Shown: positions 15,150 to 24,698, numbered from the stretch's first letter. The stretch is 64,000 nucleotides of DNA from Nitrosococcus halophilus Nc 4 (GCF_000024725.1 NC_013960.1:2652001-2716000), one strand, 5' to 3'. Made by a program: numbers and translations. The notes: a model not told the origin generated them from the sequence alone.

Positions 15150-16385
15150 ATGATGAAAATTGATCCCGAAATTTTGATTGATGTGGACAACGTCAGTAAG
15201 TGTTACCATTTATATCAACGTCCACAGGATCGTTTATGGCAATCTTTTCTTAGGGGACGTAAGAAATTTTATCGTGAATTCTGGGCATTGCTCAATGTTT
15301 CCTTACAAGTCCGGCGGCGGGAAGCCGTAGCTATCATCGGGCGTAATGGTGCTGGCAAAAGCACCTTGCTTCAACTGATTGCGGGTACTTTGACACCTAC
15401 TGCCGGAAGGATTACCGTTCAAGGCAGAGTCGCTGCCCTACTGCAATTGGGCAGTGGCTTCAACCCCGAATTTACAGGACGGGAAAATGTTTTTCTCAAC
15501 GGTGCTATCCTTGGATTCAGCCGTACTGAGATCGAACGCCGGTTTGATGAAATTGCCGCCTTTGCAGAGATTGGAAATTTTATTGAACAACCGGTTAAAA
15601 CCTATTCTTCAGGGATGACCATGCGGCTTGCCTTTGCCGTTTCCGCCTGTCTCGAACCCGAAGTATTAATTATTGACGAGGCTTTAGCGGTAGGCGATGC
15701 GGTATTTCAGTTCAAATGCCGAGAGCGGCTTCAGGATTTGATTTCCAAAGGTACGACCCTACTGTTTGTCTCCCATGACATGAGTGCGGTTAAATCTTTT
15801 TGTCATCGTGCGATTTATCTTGAAAATGGCCAAAAAAAAGCAGAGGGTGAACCAGAGCATATTTCTGAGTACTACTTCATGGATGTACGTGCCGAGCAAG
15901 CCCGTAGCGCACCCAAAAAAAATAAAGGCATGGATACGGCTATCAGGGAAAAAGCCTATGGTGGTTATGGGACCAGCGAAGGAGAAATTTTATCTGCTGT
16001 TTTCTCGGTGACTGGCCAGAATAATGCTTTTTTCAACTATGGGGAAACCATTGAGCTAAAAGTGATTTGTCAATTCGCAGCCCATATTAAATATCCCTGT
16101 CTAGCGGTAGTAATCCAAGCAGTTAATCTAGTCGGTATAGGTGGTCAGTGGTTTCGGATCGAGCAGGCTGATTTAGAAGAAAAATTAGCTACCCTAACCA
16201 TAAGATTTACAGCAAAATTTAATGAAGGAAAGTATTTTATTACCCTAAGACTAGAAGAACGTAAAGATCAGAAACAATACTATATTTTACATAAAATTCC
16301 AGGCGCATTAACATTTGACGTACTGCCACGATCCGATAACTGTTTGTTGGGATTTAATGACTTAGAGCTTGTGTGCGAACAGTAA
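15150..16385 (+). CDS. wzt: Polysaccharide ABC exporter ATPase with Wzt-type C-terminal domain
   Basis: A 411-residue ATPase. The N-terminal nucleotide-binding domain (about 1-245) has Walker A IIGRNGAGKST, LLQLGSGFNPEFTGRENVFL (typical of Wzt), signature TYSSGMTMRLAFAV, Walker B LIIDEALAVGDAVF and switch LLFVSHD. After a linker, residues 270-411 form a beta-sandwich like the Wzt carbohydrate-binding domain. In O9a-type systems that domain recognises the chemically capped end of the glycan before export. Its presence implies a terminator modification, for which the sulfotransferases or the methyltransferase of the next genes are good candidates (inference). The next gene follows 3 bases later. 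Confidence 0.9.
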   Translation: MMKIDPEILIDVDNVSKCYHLYQRPQDRLWQSFLRGRKKFYREFWALLNVSLQVRRREAVAIIGRNGAGKSTLLQLIAGTLTPTAGRITVQGRVAALLQLGSGFNPEFTGRENVFLNGAILGFSRTEIERRFDEIAAFAEIGNFIEQPVKTYSSGMTMRLAFAVSACLEPEVLIIDEALAVGDAVFQFKCRERLQDLISKGTTLLFVSHDMSAVKSFCHRAIYLENGQKKAEGEPEHISEYYFMDVRAEQARSAPKKNKGMDTAIREKAYGGYGTSEGEILSAVFSVTGQNNAFFNYGETIELKVICQFAAHIKYPCLAVVIQAVNLVGIGGQWFRIEQADLEEKLATLTIRFTAKFNEGKYFITLRLEERKDQKQYYILHKIPGALTFDVLPRSDNCLLGFNDLELVCEQ

Positions 16386-16388
16386 GCA

Positions 16389-17000
16389 ATGATTATTTCT
16401 CACAAGTATAAGTTTATTTTTATAAAAAATGGGAAAACCGCAGGAACCAGCATTGAGGTGTTCCTTTCTCAATTTTGTGCATCCTCTGATATTGTCACAC
16501 CCATTTACCCTCCTGTAGAGCCCCACTGTCCCCGTAACCACAAAGGTTTTTATAATCGTATGACAAGTGCGGAGATCCGGGAACGAATAGGAGAAAAAAC
16601 CTGGAGAAATTATTTTAAGTTTTGCGTGGAGCGTAACCCTTGGGATAAGACTCTTTCTTATTATTATATGGCAAAATTTAGAGCTAATGGAAATCTTTCT
16701 CTTGACGAATTTCTTGCCGGTCAAGAGTTTCCCATCAACTTTCCCCGGTATACAGAACCAGATAATAGTTCCAAAATCATTGTTGATCGGGTTCTTGACT
16801 TTGATAACCTCATAGGCGGCTTAAGGGAAGTTTTTCAGGGGCTAAGAATACCTTTTAATGGCTCGCTTGGAGTTCATGCCAAATCAGAGTACCGAACTGA
16901 TCGGCGGCCTTATCAGGAGGTTCTAACATCTACTCAAGCAGAACGGATTCGGGATATTTTCGCGGTTGAAATTGCCTTGCACGGCTATTGCTTTTATTAG
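16389..17000 (+). CDS. Sulfotransferase family protein (1 of 4)
   Basis: A 203-residue protein with the two PAPS-binding signatures of carbohydrate sulfotransferases: the 5'-phosphosulfate loop near the start, FIFIKNGKTAGTSIEVFL, and the 3'-phosphate motif FCVERNPWDKTLSYY around residue 80. It would move sulfate from PAPS to a sugar hydroxyl in the cytoplasm before export. The Lys and Thr/Ser of the loop and the Arg of ERNPW are present. It starts 3 bases after wzt and ends near the start of the next sulfotransferase; GC and codon use drop here relative to the flanks, as is common in horizontally exchanged glycan loci. The acceptor is unknown. Confidence 0.82.
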   Translation: MIISHKYKFIFIKNGKTAGTSIEVFLSQFCASSDIVTPIYPPVEPHCPRNHKGFYNRMTSAEIRERIGEKTWRNYFKFCVERNPWDKTLSYYYMAKFRANGNLSLDEFLAGQEFPINFPRYTEPDNSSKIIVDRVLDFDNLIGGLREVFQGLRIPFNGSLGVHAKSEYRTDRRPYQEVLTSTQAERIRDIFAVEIALHGYCFY

Positions 17001-17014
17001 TCGAGGCTAAGCAT

Positions 17015-17641
17015 ATGATAGGGATATACCATCAGTTCATTTTTGTGCATATTCCAAAAACAGCAGGGAATGCACTGCAAAGTGTTCTCAGCTCCTATTC
17101 AGAAGATGCTATTGTCGTGGGCGATAACAAGGATGGTGTTCACCGCTTCGGACTATATAGCGCTTATGGTACGGTTAAGCATTCAACCCTGGCTGATTAT
17201 CTTGCCGCTCTTGGACCTGAATCATTTTGGTCAAAGCGAAAATTTGCTTGTGTTCGTAACCCCTGGGAGCGTGCGATTTCTTTTTATTTTTCACCACATC
17301 GAGGATGCGATACCTGGGATCGAAATGAATTTATCCGTCTGTTGGATGAAATCCATCCGATGACTACCTACTTGCGGTTACCCATTGATACAGCTGGCAC
17401 GAGACCTGATCATAATCTTGATTTAATTATTCGCTACGAACAATTAAATAAGGATTTCTCTAGGCTGTGCGATATTTTAGACATTGCAGGGGGAAGCCTT
17501 CCTATCCTTAACCAAGGGAGTCGGCAGCCTTATTTTGATTATTATGATCCTGAGCTTGTTCAAATAGTAGCGGACCGCTTTCGGGAAGATATAGAGGTTT
17601 TTGGCTATGAATTTGAGCCCTGCAATAGAAAGCCAGCATGA
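17015..17641 (+). CDS. Sulfotransferase family protein (2 of 4)
   Basis: A 208-residue protein with 5'-phosphosulfate loop FIFVHIPKTAGNALQSVL at its very start and 3'-phosphate motif FACVRNPWERAISFYF. The first loop residues HIPKTAG are the classic form of the bacterial Sulfotransfer_2-type family. I use ATG 17015 (MIGIYHQF) rather than an in-frame start at 16988, because the loop always lies close to the N-terminus. The end overlaps the next sulfotransferase by four bases (ATGA). It shares only the cofactor motifs with its neighbours, so this is not a recent tandem copy. Acceptor sugar unknown. Confidence 0.83.
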   Translation: MIGIYHQFIFVHIPKTAGNALQSVLSSYSEDAIVVGDNKDGVHRFGLYSAYGTVKHSTLADYLAALGPESFWSKRKFACVRNPWERAISFYFSPHRGCDTWDRNEFIRLLDEIHPMTTYLRLPIDTAGTRPDHNLDLIIRYEQLNKDFSRLCDILDIAGGSLPILNQGSRQPYFDYYDPELVQIVADRFREDIEVFGYEFEPCNRKPA

Positions 17642-18345
17642 AAATCGTATTCGTTCATATCCCTAAGGCGGCAGGGACATCATTAAAGGAAGCTATTTTG
17701 GAAAAGGTGGGCGACGATAATCTTTATTTTGATTATAATCGTCCTCTTGCTAAGACGGATTTGCACCGTAAAGCCTGTTGTCTATTTTCAAGTGTTACGG
17801 CTAGACCAAGCGCAGAAGCAATTATATTTGGTCATTTTCTTGCTGGAAAATACGCCAGATTTAATGGATGTTATTTTAGGCCTCGCAAGAAAATAGATTA
17901 CGCAGTTTTTCTTCGTGATCCTTTACAAAGGGCAATATCCCACTTTTTTTTCTGGAAAAGAACAGTTATTGATGGACACCGGGTCTGGAAGCGTTTCTGT
18001 CGGGAAAACTGGAGTTTAGAAAGGTTCCTGTTATCCGAAGAACATACTAACTTTCAAGCTAAATTTCTTTGGCGCTTTCCTTTGAGTCAGTTTAGTTTTA
18101 TTGGCTTAACGGAGCATTTCGACGACAGCATAAAAATGTTGGGCCGTGTTTTCCCATTGCTAAATGATTTACCGGTTAGAGCTGATAACAGTAACCCTCA
18201 AAATACTGTTGGGGCAAGCTATGAAATCGATCCTTATTTGGCGTCTGAATTTATGCGGCGTAACAAGTTGGATTATGCTTTGTATGGCCAAGCAGAGAAA
18301 ATTTTTTCTGCGCAAAAATCTAAATTCCTGAAAGCAGGGTTGTGA
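17638..18345 (+). CDS. Sulfotransferase family protein (3 of 4)
   Basis: A 235-residue protein opening MKIVFVHIPKAAGTSLKEAI, the 5'-phosphosulfate loop, with the 3'-phosphate region YAVFLRDPLQRAISHFFFW around residue 90 (RDP in place of the RNPW of its neighbours). GHFLAGKYARF and SQFSFIGLTEHFDDS are typical of sulfotransferases of this group. The start overlaps the previous gene as ATGA, and its stop overlaps the start of the 1044-residue gene, so the array is translationally coupled. Role as for the two preceding enzymes, with an unknown acceptor. Confidence 0.82.
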   Translation: MKIVFVHIPKAAGTSLKEAILEKVGDDNLYFDYNRPLAKTDLHRKACCLFSSVTARPSAEAIIFGHFLAGKYARFNGCYFRPRKKIDYAVFLRDPLQRAISHFFFWKRTVIDGHRVWKRFCRENWSLERFLLSEEHTNFQAKFLWRFPLSQFSFIGLTEHFDDSIKMLGRVFPLLNDLPVRADNSNPQNTVGASYEIDPYLASEFMRRNKLDYALYGQAEKIFSAQKSKFLKAGL

Positions 18346-21300
18346 TGATGACTGATAATTCTTCAGTCGTATTCTTACTAGGAGTGCCTCGTTCGGGGAC
18401 AACTTTGTTGTCTTGGCTGCTCAATCAGCATCAGAGTGTTTATTGTCCCCCAGAGCCTTGGTTGTTATTGGGGTTGGAAGCGCTCGGGCAAGCTCCCGCC
18501 GACCATGTTGCGGACCCGCCTCTTTTGTCTGCTGCAATCACAGAATTCCTAGGGGGTAGGCGGTTAGAAGCGCTTAAGCAGGCGGCTTTGTCTATTTATC
18601 AACAAGCCTTGAAGGAGACGGGAAAATCCGTTTTTGTTGATAAAACTCCTCGTTACTATCATGTGCTTGATTTTGTAAAAAATTTTCTGCCTGAAGGAAA
18701 AATTATTTTTCTTCTGCGCAATCCACTTGATGTAGCAGCTTCTTTTAAAACCTCCTGGTCGGTTAATCTTCCAAAAATTATTTCCGATCAGGCGGACACT
18801 CCCTTTTTATTTGATTATGTTCTAGGCTTTAATTATTTATTGGCCTTTGAGACAGAGCATCCAGTACTTAGAGTCTATTATGAGAATCTAGTGGCTAACC
18901 CCGAGACAGAAATGGCACGTATTTTTGACTATCTGTCGCTGCCATCGCAATCATCTGGTAAAGATCTTGATATCCAGGATACCTCCTATGCTAGGAGTTC
19001 TTTTGGCGATAAGAAAATTCTTTCCACACGCTATATACATACCCAATCCGTTGAAGCTTATAAAACTGTTTTTGTAAAAGAAGAAGCTGCTCTTCTTTTG
19101 GATGCTTTGGGTAAAGAAAGCTTTTCTCGATTAGGGTATGCTACACAATATGCCAATGCCTGTACAGAATTCGATATTACCCCTTCAAATGAAATGTTTT
19201 CGCAATTATTTGAAGTGGCGGAAAGGTATGTCCAGCAACGTAAAAAACGTTGTTATAGCCCTTGGTCACGGGGAGTGCTGGAGCAGCAAATTGAGTGCTT
19301 AAGACAACAGGTTGAGGCCGCCAAAAAAGAGAGTGCGGATCTTGATGAGCAGCTTGCTTCTGTGCAAACGCGAAACAGCACCCTTGATAAACAACTAAAT
19401 TCCGCACAAGCTCAGAATAAAATACTTAACGAGCAATTGGTTTTATTAGAAACACAAAAAGAAGAACTTAATCAGCAACTTTATAGGTTGCAAAACATAA
19501 ATTTGAGAGGGCGGTTGCGAGCATATTTTGGGTATATTAAAAAACGTTTTAAACAAACGATTCAACAGGGGCTTTGGCGTATGGCACAGGGGCCAGCTGT
19601 GCCGCCATTACCAAAGATTACCGTAGTGACGCCAGTACTCAATGGCGCTGAATTTATTGAGGCGACGCTGCGTTCCGTATTGGTGCAATCCTATCCTGCA
19701 CTGGAATTTATTGTTGTTGATGGTGGTTCGACGGATGATACTTTATCGATCATTGGCAGTATTCAGAATGATTCCATATTACCCAATAAAATCACTCAGG
19801 TTATCTCAGAGCCTGATGAAGGGATGTATGATGCTATTGCTAAGGGTTTTTCTCAAGCAACGGGTGAGATCTTGACCTATCTGAATGCCGATGATTTACT
19901 CGAAGGCGGAGCTTTAGTTGCTATTGGTGAGTATTTTGCCCGTCATCCGGAAGTCGCTGTGATCTACCATGAAGATACCGTTCTAGTGAGCGGTTGGAAA
20001 TATCCTAATGTTCGGCAGCCGAAAGGCATCACTACTGGGGATCTATTGAATAAACACATTTTGTTTCAGGATGGTGTTTTCTTTCGGCGTAGCGCTTATC
20101 AATCTGTTGGCGGTTTACGGCGGGATTTAACACTGGCGGGTGATTACGATCTTTGGTTACGTTTATCTGCGCAATTTAAATTTATCCGTAGACCCGGACA
20201 TGTGAGTTGTTTTCGTGTTCGCCAGGGACAACTAAGCGAAAACATGGAACGCTACTACCAGGAAGTCGACCGCTCCCGCAACGACTTTCTGGCTAATGCC
20301 TCGCATTTTCAAAAATTGCGCTGGCAACTTCAGTCTAAATACCGTTCCTTGCGTAAATACCTGGCTGCGTGCGTAAAAAAAGACCGTTTATTTTTTCCTA
20401 TTGACTTTGGCAACATGCCGCCACCCTTGGTCACTCTCACTGGTACAGAATATGGCCAAGCCTTAAGTCCCATTGACGGCAAACCGGCGGAACGACTCTT
20501 ATTCAGCACTCCCGACACCCGGTTTGGCGACAATGCCATCAACCACATTTACTTAGATACGCGGCACGCTATTGCTATTATCCATCCGCCTGTTCAACCC
20601 TCTGAATTGGATAGGCTATATCAGCAAAACTATTCTGCACCACCGGTAGCTATTAAAAATCCGGTGGACACTTCCCCCTATCGCCAGTTCAATGGTAAAC
20701 CCTTGTGGGAAAGGATACTATTGCATTTACCAGTGGAAAAATTTGCATTTTTTTTGCCAAACGTTTGGTCAAACAACACATTGTCCGAGTTGACGAGTGT
20801 GCTTCGAGCGGCACGGGTAGAGCTCGACAGTTCTCTTCGGGTGCTTGATGCCGGCTGTTTTGAAGGTCACCTGCTGGATGATATTACTGCCGAAAAGCCC
20901 TGGCGAGCTTATGGTTTGGAGCCTAATGCCCAGGCGGTAGAAGTAGCCCGGGGTAAAGGCCATTGTGTTTGGCAAGGGCACGCGGAGAATGCCGTTGAAA
21001 TTATCCCAGCCCCCTACCAATTTGATGTCATATTCATGGGGCAAAGCATTGAGCATGTGGACGACCCTGTGCGGGTTCTACGCCGACTCCGTCTCCTGCT
21101 TGCACCTGGCGGTGTAGTGGTCGTGAGTACACCTAACTTGGATTCCCGTCAGGTTGACTGGTTTGGTCCCACCTGGGCCCATTGGCATCCTCCCTATCAT
21201 CGTTATATTTTTTCACGGAAAGGCCTATTTGCACTTGCCAGCCAAGTTGGTTTGCAACCTGTTTGTTTTAAAACATTCTCCCATTGCTATTGGACAGCCA

Positions 21301-21476
21301 TCTCTTTGATGCAAAACTTCCTGGGTCTGGGAGGTAGTGTCTCTCATGCAGTTAACTTTGACCGTTCCTTATGTATGCAAGCACAAAGAATTAATTTTTG
21401 GCAGCAACTCTTCTGGAATTATTTAGGTAAAGGCGACTATTGTTTCTTTGCAATGAAGGATGGAGAGGGTGACTAA
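18342..21476 (+). CDS. Trimodular sulfotransferase-glycosyltransferase-methyltransferase
   Basis: A 1044-residue three-enzyme fusion. Residues 1-290 are a sulfotransferase (VVFLLGVPRSGTTLLSWLL, 3'-phosphate region IIFLLRNPLDVAASF). About 300-385 is a coiled coil of repeating LDEQL/LDKQL/LNEQL units. Residues 424-640 are a GT2 glycosyltransferase (ITVVTPVLNGAEFIEATLRS, VVDGGSTDDTL, YLNADDLL). About 690-790 is a linker or recognition region, and 800-1000 a class I SAM methyltransferase (LRVLDAGCFEGHLLDDI, IIPAPYQFDVIFMGQSIEHV). It could add a sugar and then sulfate and methylate it, perhaps capping the chain recognised by Wzt. No frameshift is seen across the domain joints. The division of labour is inferred from domains only. 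Confidence 0.85.
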   Translation: MMMTDNSSVVFLLGVPRSGTTLLSWLLNQHQSVYCPPEPWLLLGLEALGQAPADHVADPPLLSAAITEFLGGRRLEALKQAALSIYQQALKETGKSVFVDKTPRYYHVLDFVKNFLPEGKIIFLLRNPLDVAASFKTSWSVNLPKIISDQADTPFLFDYVLGFNYLLAFETEHPVLRVYYENLVANPETEMARIFDYLSLPSQSSGKDLDIQDTSYARSSFGDKKILSTRYIHTQSVEAYKTVFVKEEAALLLDALGKESFSRLGYATQYANACTEFDITPSNEMFSQLFEVAERYVQQRKKRCYSPWSRGVLEQQIECLRQQVEAAKKESADLDEQLASVQTRNSTLDKQLNSAQAQNKILNEQLVLLETQKEELNQQLYRLQNINLRGRLRAYFGYIKKRFKQTIQQGLWRMAQGPAVPPLPKITVVTPVLNGAEFIEATLRSVLVQSYPALEFIVVDGGSTDDTLSIIGSIQNDSILPNKITQVISEPDEGMYDAIAKGFSQATGEILTYLNADDLLEGGALVAIGEYFARHPEVAVIYHEDTVLVSGWKYPNVRQPKGITTGDLLNKHILFQDGVFFRRSAYQSVGGLRRDLTLAGDYDLWLRLSAQFKFIRRPGHVSCFRVRQGQLSENMERYYQEVDRSRNDFLANASHFQKLRWQLQSKYRSLRKYLAACVKKDRLFFPIDFGNMPPPLVTLTGTEYGQALSPIDGKPAERLLFSTPDTRFGDNAINHIYLDTRHAIAIIHPPVQPSELDRLYQQNYSAPPVAIKNPVDTSPYRQFNGKPLWERILLHLPVEKFAFFLPNVWSNNTLSELTSVLRAARVELDSSLRVLDAGCFEGHLLDDITAEKPWRAYGLEPNAQAVEVARGKGHCVWQGHAENAVEIIPAPYQFDVIFMGQSIEHVDDPVRVLRRLRLLLAPGGVVVVSTPNLDSRQVDWFGPTWAHWHPPYHRYIFSRKGLFALASQVGLQPVCFKTFSHCYWTAISLMQNFLGLGGSVSHAVNFDRSLCMQAQRINFWQQLFWNYLGKGDYCFFAMKDGEGD

Positions 21477-22311
21477 CTCTGTACTTCCAATTATCAGTAT
21501 TATAACGCCCTCTTTTAATCAGGGTGATTTCGTGGCGGATACCGTGCGCTCGGTATTTGAGCAGCGCTATCCAAAATTAGAATATATTTTTATGGATGGT
21601 GGCTCTATTGATAATACTTTGGAACGGGTTGCCCCCTATCGTGATCATTTTTTCCATTTCCAGTCAGAACCAGATGATGGCCAAAGCGCGGCTATAGCCA
21701 AGGGCTTTAGCTTGAGTTCTGGCGAAATTATGGCTTATTTAAACAGTGATGATGTGCTTTTGCCTGGTACGCTTAATTTCGTTGCCGATTATTTCCGCCG
21801 TCATCCTGAAGTGGACTGCCTTTACGGGCATCGCTGTATTATCAACGAAGTAAATCAAGTTGTTGGGCACTGGATTTTACCTAGACATAGTAGCTTTCTG
21901 ATGCGGCGTTGGGACCTCATTCCCCAGGAATCTTGTTTTTGGCGCCGTCGTTTATTTGAACAAAAGGGCAATATTGATACCAGCTTTCTTTTTGCCATGG
22001 ACTACGATTTGTTTGTCCGCTACATGAGTATTGGTAGATTCCAGCGTGTAAACCGTTTTCTCGCCGCTTTCCGCGTTCACCAAGATTCCAAAACCACAAC
22101 TCAATTAGCGACTATCGGCAAGGAAGAAGTAGCGCGAGTTCAGCAACACAACAATATTAATTTACCACCCCTGATGGGGAATTTCTTTTCTCTTTGGGTG
22201 CAATTACGATCTGCTTTTTTTGTACGAAGAGGGGAAACTTTCCCGGGATTACCTCCGGGATTAAACTTTAATTTAGACATGTTATGGGGAGACTCAACCG
22301 ATCCCCTGTGA
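21460..22311 (+). CDS. Glycosyltransferase family 2
   Basis: A 283-residue GT-A enzyme: IISIITPSFNQGDFVADTVRSV at the start, FMDGGSIDNTLERV, EPDDGQSAAIAKGFSL, then the DXD-like motif MAYLNSDDVLLPGTL and a C-terminal acceptor part (FAMDYDLFVRYM). GT2 enzymes transfer a sugar from a nucleotide donor to the growing glycan on the cytoplasmic side. The start overlaps the previous gene by 17 bases at ATG 21460; GTG 21469, with AGGATGGAGAGG before it, is also possible. It resembles the GT2 module inside the preceding fusion, so the two may have a common origin. Donor and acceptor unknown. Confidence 0.88.
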   Translation: MERVTNSVLPIISIITPSFNQGDFVADTVRSVFEQRYPKLEYIFMDGGSIDNTLERVAPYRDHFFHFQSEPDDGQSAAIAKGFSLSSGEIMAYLNSDDVLLPGTLNFVADYFRRHPEVDCLYGHRCIINEVNQVVGHWILPRHSSFLMRRWDLIPQESCFWRRRLFEQKGNIDTSFLFAMDYDLFVRYMSIGRFQRVNRFLAAFRVHQDSKTTTQLATIGKEEVARVQQHNNINLPPLMGNFFSLWVQLRSAFFVRRGETFPGLPPGLNFNLDMLWGDSTDPL

Positions 22312-22340
22312 AGAATACAACTGGTATATAATTGGTGGCA

Positions 22341-23081
22341 ATGAAACCGTTAATCACGGTGGCGGTGCCTTCGTACAACCAAGGCTGTTATCTTGAACAG
22401 GCTTTAGTCTCTATTTTTAGCCAGCAACTGCCTATTGAGGTATTCGTGGTGGATGGTGGTTCTAGGGATCACTCCCTCGCAGTGATTCGTAAATGGGAAT
22501 ATCGTCTGGCTGGCTGGCGTAGCCATCCTGATCAAGGGCAAGCTGCGGCTATCAATGAAGGGATCGCGCGAGGACAGGCGCCTTTTGTGTGCTGGCTTAA
22601 CAGCGATGATTGGCTGCTACCGGAAGGCTTAATCCATTTATATAAGGTATTGCAGCAATCTTTAGAAGTTCCCGCGGCTTATGGACGCTCATGGAACTTT
22701 GTTGAAAAAAAACAAACTCTTCGGGCTGTTTGGGTTGAACCTTTTAGCGAGCACCGCCTGGCATTACGCTGCATTATTTCTCAGCCTGCAACGCTGATCA
22801 GACGTTCTGTTTGGGAAGCCATAGGCGGAGTTAATGAAAATCTTCATCTGGCGATGGACTACGATTTATGGTGGCGCTTATTTAAAAATTTCGGACAGTT
22901 ACACTTTGTAGACAAATTTATTGCCGTGAATCGGGATCATAGAGCGACCAAAACAAAGACTCAGCGCCGCTTGCATTACCAAGAGGCCATCAGGGTCGTC
23001 CGCCAACATTATGGACGTGTGCCTTTAAAATGGTGGCTCGCCCAACCTTATGCAGTCTGGTTGAAGACGTTACTCAGATAG
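22341..23081 (+). CDS. Glycosyltransferase family 2
   Basis: A 246-residue GT2 enzyme: LITVAVPSYNQGCYLEQAL, VFVVDGGSRDHSLAVI, HPDQGQAAAINEGIA, DXD-like CWLNSDDWLLPEGL and LAMDYDLWWRLF near the end. The order and wording match the previous gene, so the two are related paralogues. I use ATG 22341; the frame is open to TTG 22332 and GTG 22335. It lies 29 bases after the previous gene in the same operon. It probably adds another residue of the repeat unit; specificity cannot be read from sequence. Confidence 0.87.
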   Translation: MKPLITVAVPSYNQGCYLEQALVSIFSQQLPIEVFVVDGGSRDHSLAVIRKWEYRLAGWRSHPDQGQAAAINEGIARGQAPFVCWLNSDDWLLPEGLIHLYKVLQQSLEVPAAYGRSWNFVEKKQTLRAVWVEPFSEHRLALRCIISQPATLIRRSVWEAIGGVNENLHLAMDYDLWWRLFKNFGQLHFVDKFIAVNRDHRATKTKTQRRLHYQEAIRVVRQHYGRVPLKWWLAQPYAVWLKTLLR

Positions 23082-23145
23082 CCTTTAAATTTATAGCTTT
23101 AGTCTTAGTGACTGTTTTTATAAAAAGCCCTCCAATAAAATTCCT

Positions 23146-24279
23146 ATGCGGGTTTTGCACTTTTATAAAACTTATTTTCCAGATACGGTGGGAGGTGTTG
23201 AGCAAGTTATTTACCAAATTGCTCGTGGTGTTTCCGCTTACAGCGTTGAAACAGAAATTCTTACCTTGACTAAAATCAAATCCGAAGGGAGTCTCTTTGT
23301 TGATAACCATCTTGTTCATCGTGCCCAACTTGATTTTCAAGTGGCATCAACAAGTTTCTCTGTATCAGCCCTGTTAAAGTTTGCTCAATTAGCTAAACAA
23401 GTCGATCTGATTCATTATCATTTTCCTTGGCCATTTATGGATGTTGTGCATTTTCTTTCATTGGTCAAGAAACCGGCTGTTGTTACTTACCATTCTGATA
23501 TTATCCGGCAGAAATTTCTATTCAATTTTTACCGGCCACTCATGCATTGCTTTTTGGCTCATGTGGACCGTATCGTGGCGACTTCCCCTAATTATTTTGC
23601 TACCAGTCGGGTGTTGGATCGTTATCAGACTAAAACTCAGGTCATCCCCATAGGCTTGGATAAAACTTCTTATCCTGAAGTAAGACCGGCATTACTGCGG
23701 CACTGGCAAACACGAGTCGGTGATCGTTTTTTCTTGTTTGTGGGTATGATTCGCTATTACAAAGGCTTGCATATTCTTCTAGATGCCGTTCAGGACACTG
23801 ATTTTCCGGTGGTTATTTTAGGTTCTGGGCCCGTTGAGAAAGAATTGAGAAGGCATGCAAAACGTTTGCATTTGAAAAATATTTATTTTCTTGGGGCCCT
23901 ATCCGATGAAGATAAAGTAGCGCTGATTAAACTGAGTCTAGCCATTGTGTTTCCTTCCCATCTTCGCTCTGAGGCCTTTGGAATTTCTTTGCTGGAAGGG
24001 GCCATGTTTGGCAAGCCTATGATATCTAGCGAGATTGGTACAGGTACCAGTTATATCAATATCCATAACCAGACTGGTCTGGTGGTTCCCCCGAGTAACC
24101 CCCGCGCATTTAGGGAGGCCATGGAGTTTCTTTGGCATCATCCCGAGGTTGCGGTGAGAATGGGCAAAAATGCTGAAGCTCGTTATTGGCGGCTGTTTAC
24201 CTCGAAACAGATGGCTACTAACTATGTTAATCTCTATGAGCGGTTACTTTCGGAAAAAAATAGCGACAAAAAATATTAA
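23146..24279 (+). CDS. Glycosyltransferase family 4 (GT-B)
   Basis: A 377-residue retaining GT-B enzyme. The N-terminal domain starts MRVLHFYKTYFPDTVGGVEQ with HYHFPWPFMD and TYHSDIIRQKFL. The C-terminal donor domain has FLFVGMIRYYKGLHILLDA, VVILGSGPVEKEL, IYFLGALSDEDKVAL and the E(x)7E block SEAFGISLLEGAMFGKP, followed by SEIGTGTSYINIHNQTGLVV. This is the PimA/WcaI-like group that often adds mannose or a related sugar. It is the last gene of the glycan locus; a 419-base gap then precedes the respiratory operon. Confidence 0.9.
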   Translation: MRVLHFYKTYFPDTVGGVEQVIYQIARGVSAYSVETEILTLTKIKSEGSLFVDNHLVHRAQLDFQVASTSFSVSALLKFAQLAKQVDLIHYHFPWPFMDVVHFLSLVKKPAVVTYHSDIIRQKFLFNFYRPLMHCFLAHVDRIVATSPNYFATSRVLDRYQTKTQVIPIGLDKTSYPEVRPALLRHWQTRVGDRFFLFVGMIRYYKGLHILLDAVQDTDFPVVILGSGPVEKELRRHAKRLHLKNIYFLGALSDEDKVALIKLSLAIVFPSHLRSEAFGISLLEGAMFGKPMISSEIGTGTSYINIHNQTGLVVPPSNPRAFREAMEFLWHHPEVAVRMGKNAEARYWRLFTSKQMATNYVNLYERLLSEKNSDKKY

Positions 24280-24698
24280 AATTCTCCGAGAGAGAGAACC
24301 TGGCAAGACCAGTTTCTGCTAGTAATGTAAGATAAAATCCTGCCCATGTGACTGATTAGTCTCTCTGGGGAAGAGGAGTGCCTTTCAGCAGAGAGGTAAT
24401 TATTCCGGATTTCATAAATATTCTGGCTAGCCATTGCCTGACTAGTGAATAGTTTCGGCTATCCTCCCGTGTAGTTACTATGTTCAGAGGTGGTTGGAGA
24501 ATCCCTTTATAGGAGGCTCAATATAGCAGACTCGCTGCTTTAATCTATTTGGCTATGCAAATTCTATTTTCTAGTCTATACCCATAAGTAGTGGCTTTTT
24601 TTAGCTTTATCGGACGATTACTGGGAGATGCCGGGTAGGGTAATAAAGTTACTATGGATAATAGCTTTAGATTTAAGATATAGGACTAAGTTTTTGCG
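24280..24698. other. Intergenic region before the ACIII operon
   Basis: About 420 bases without a credible gene. A hairpin-capable pair (CTCTCTG 24361-24367 with CAGAGAG 24389-24395, 21-base loop) is the clearest structure. The remainder is AT-rich and should hold the end of the glycan operon and the promoter of the respiratory operon. I could not settle on a -35/-10 pair. Confidence 0.45.
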
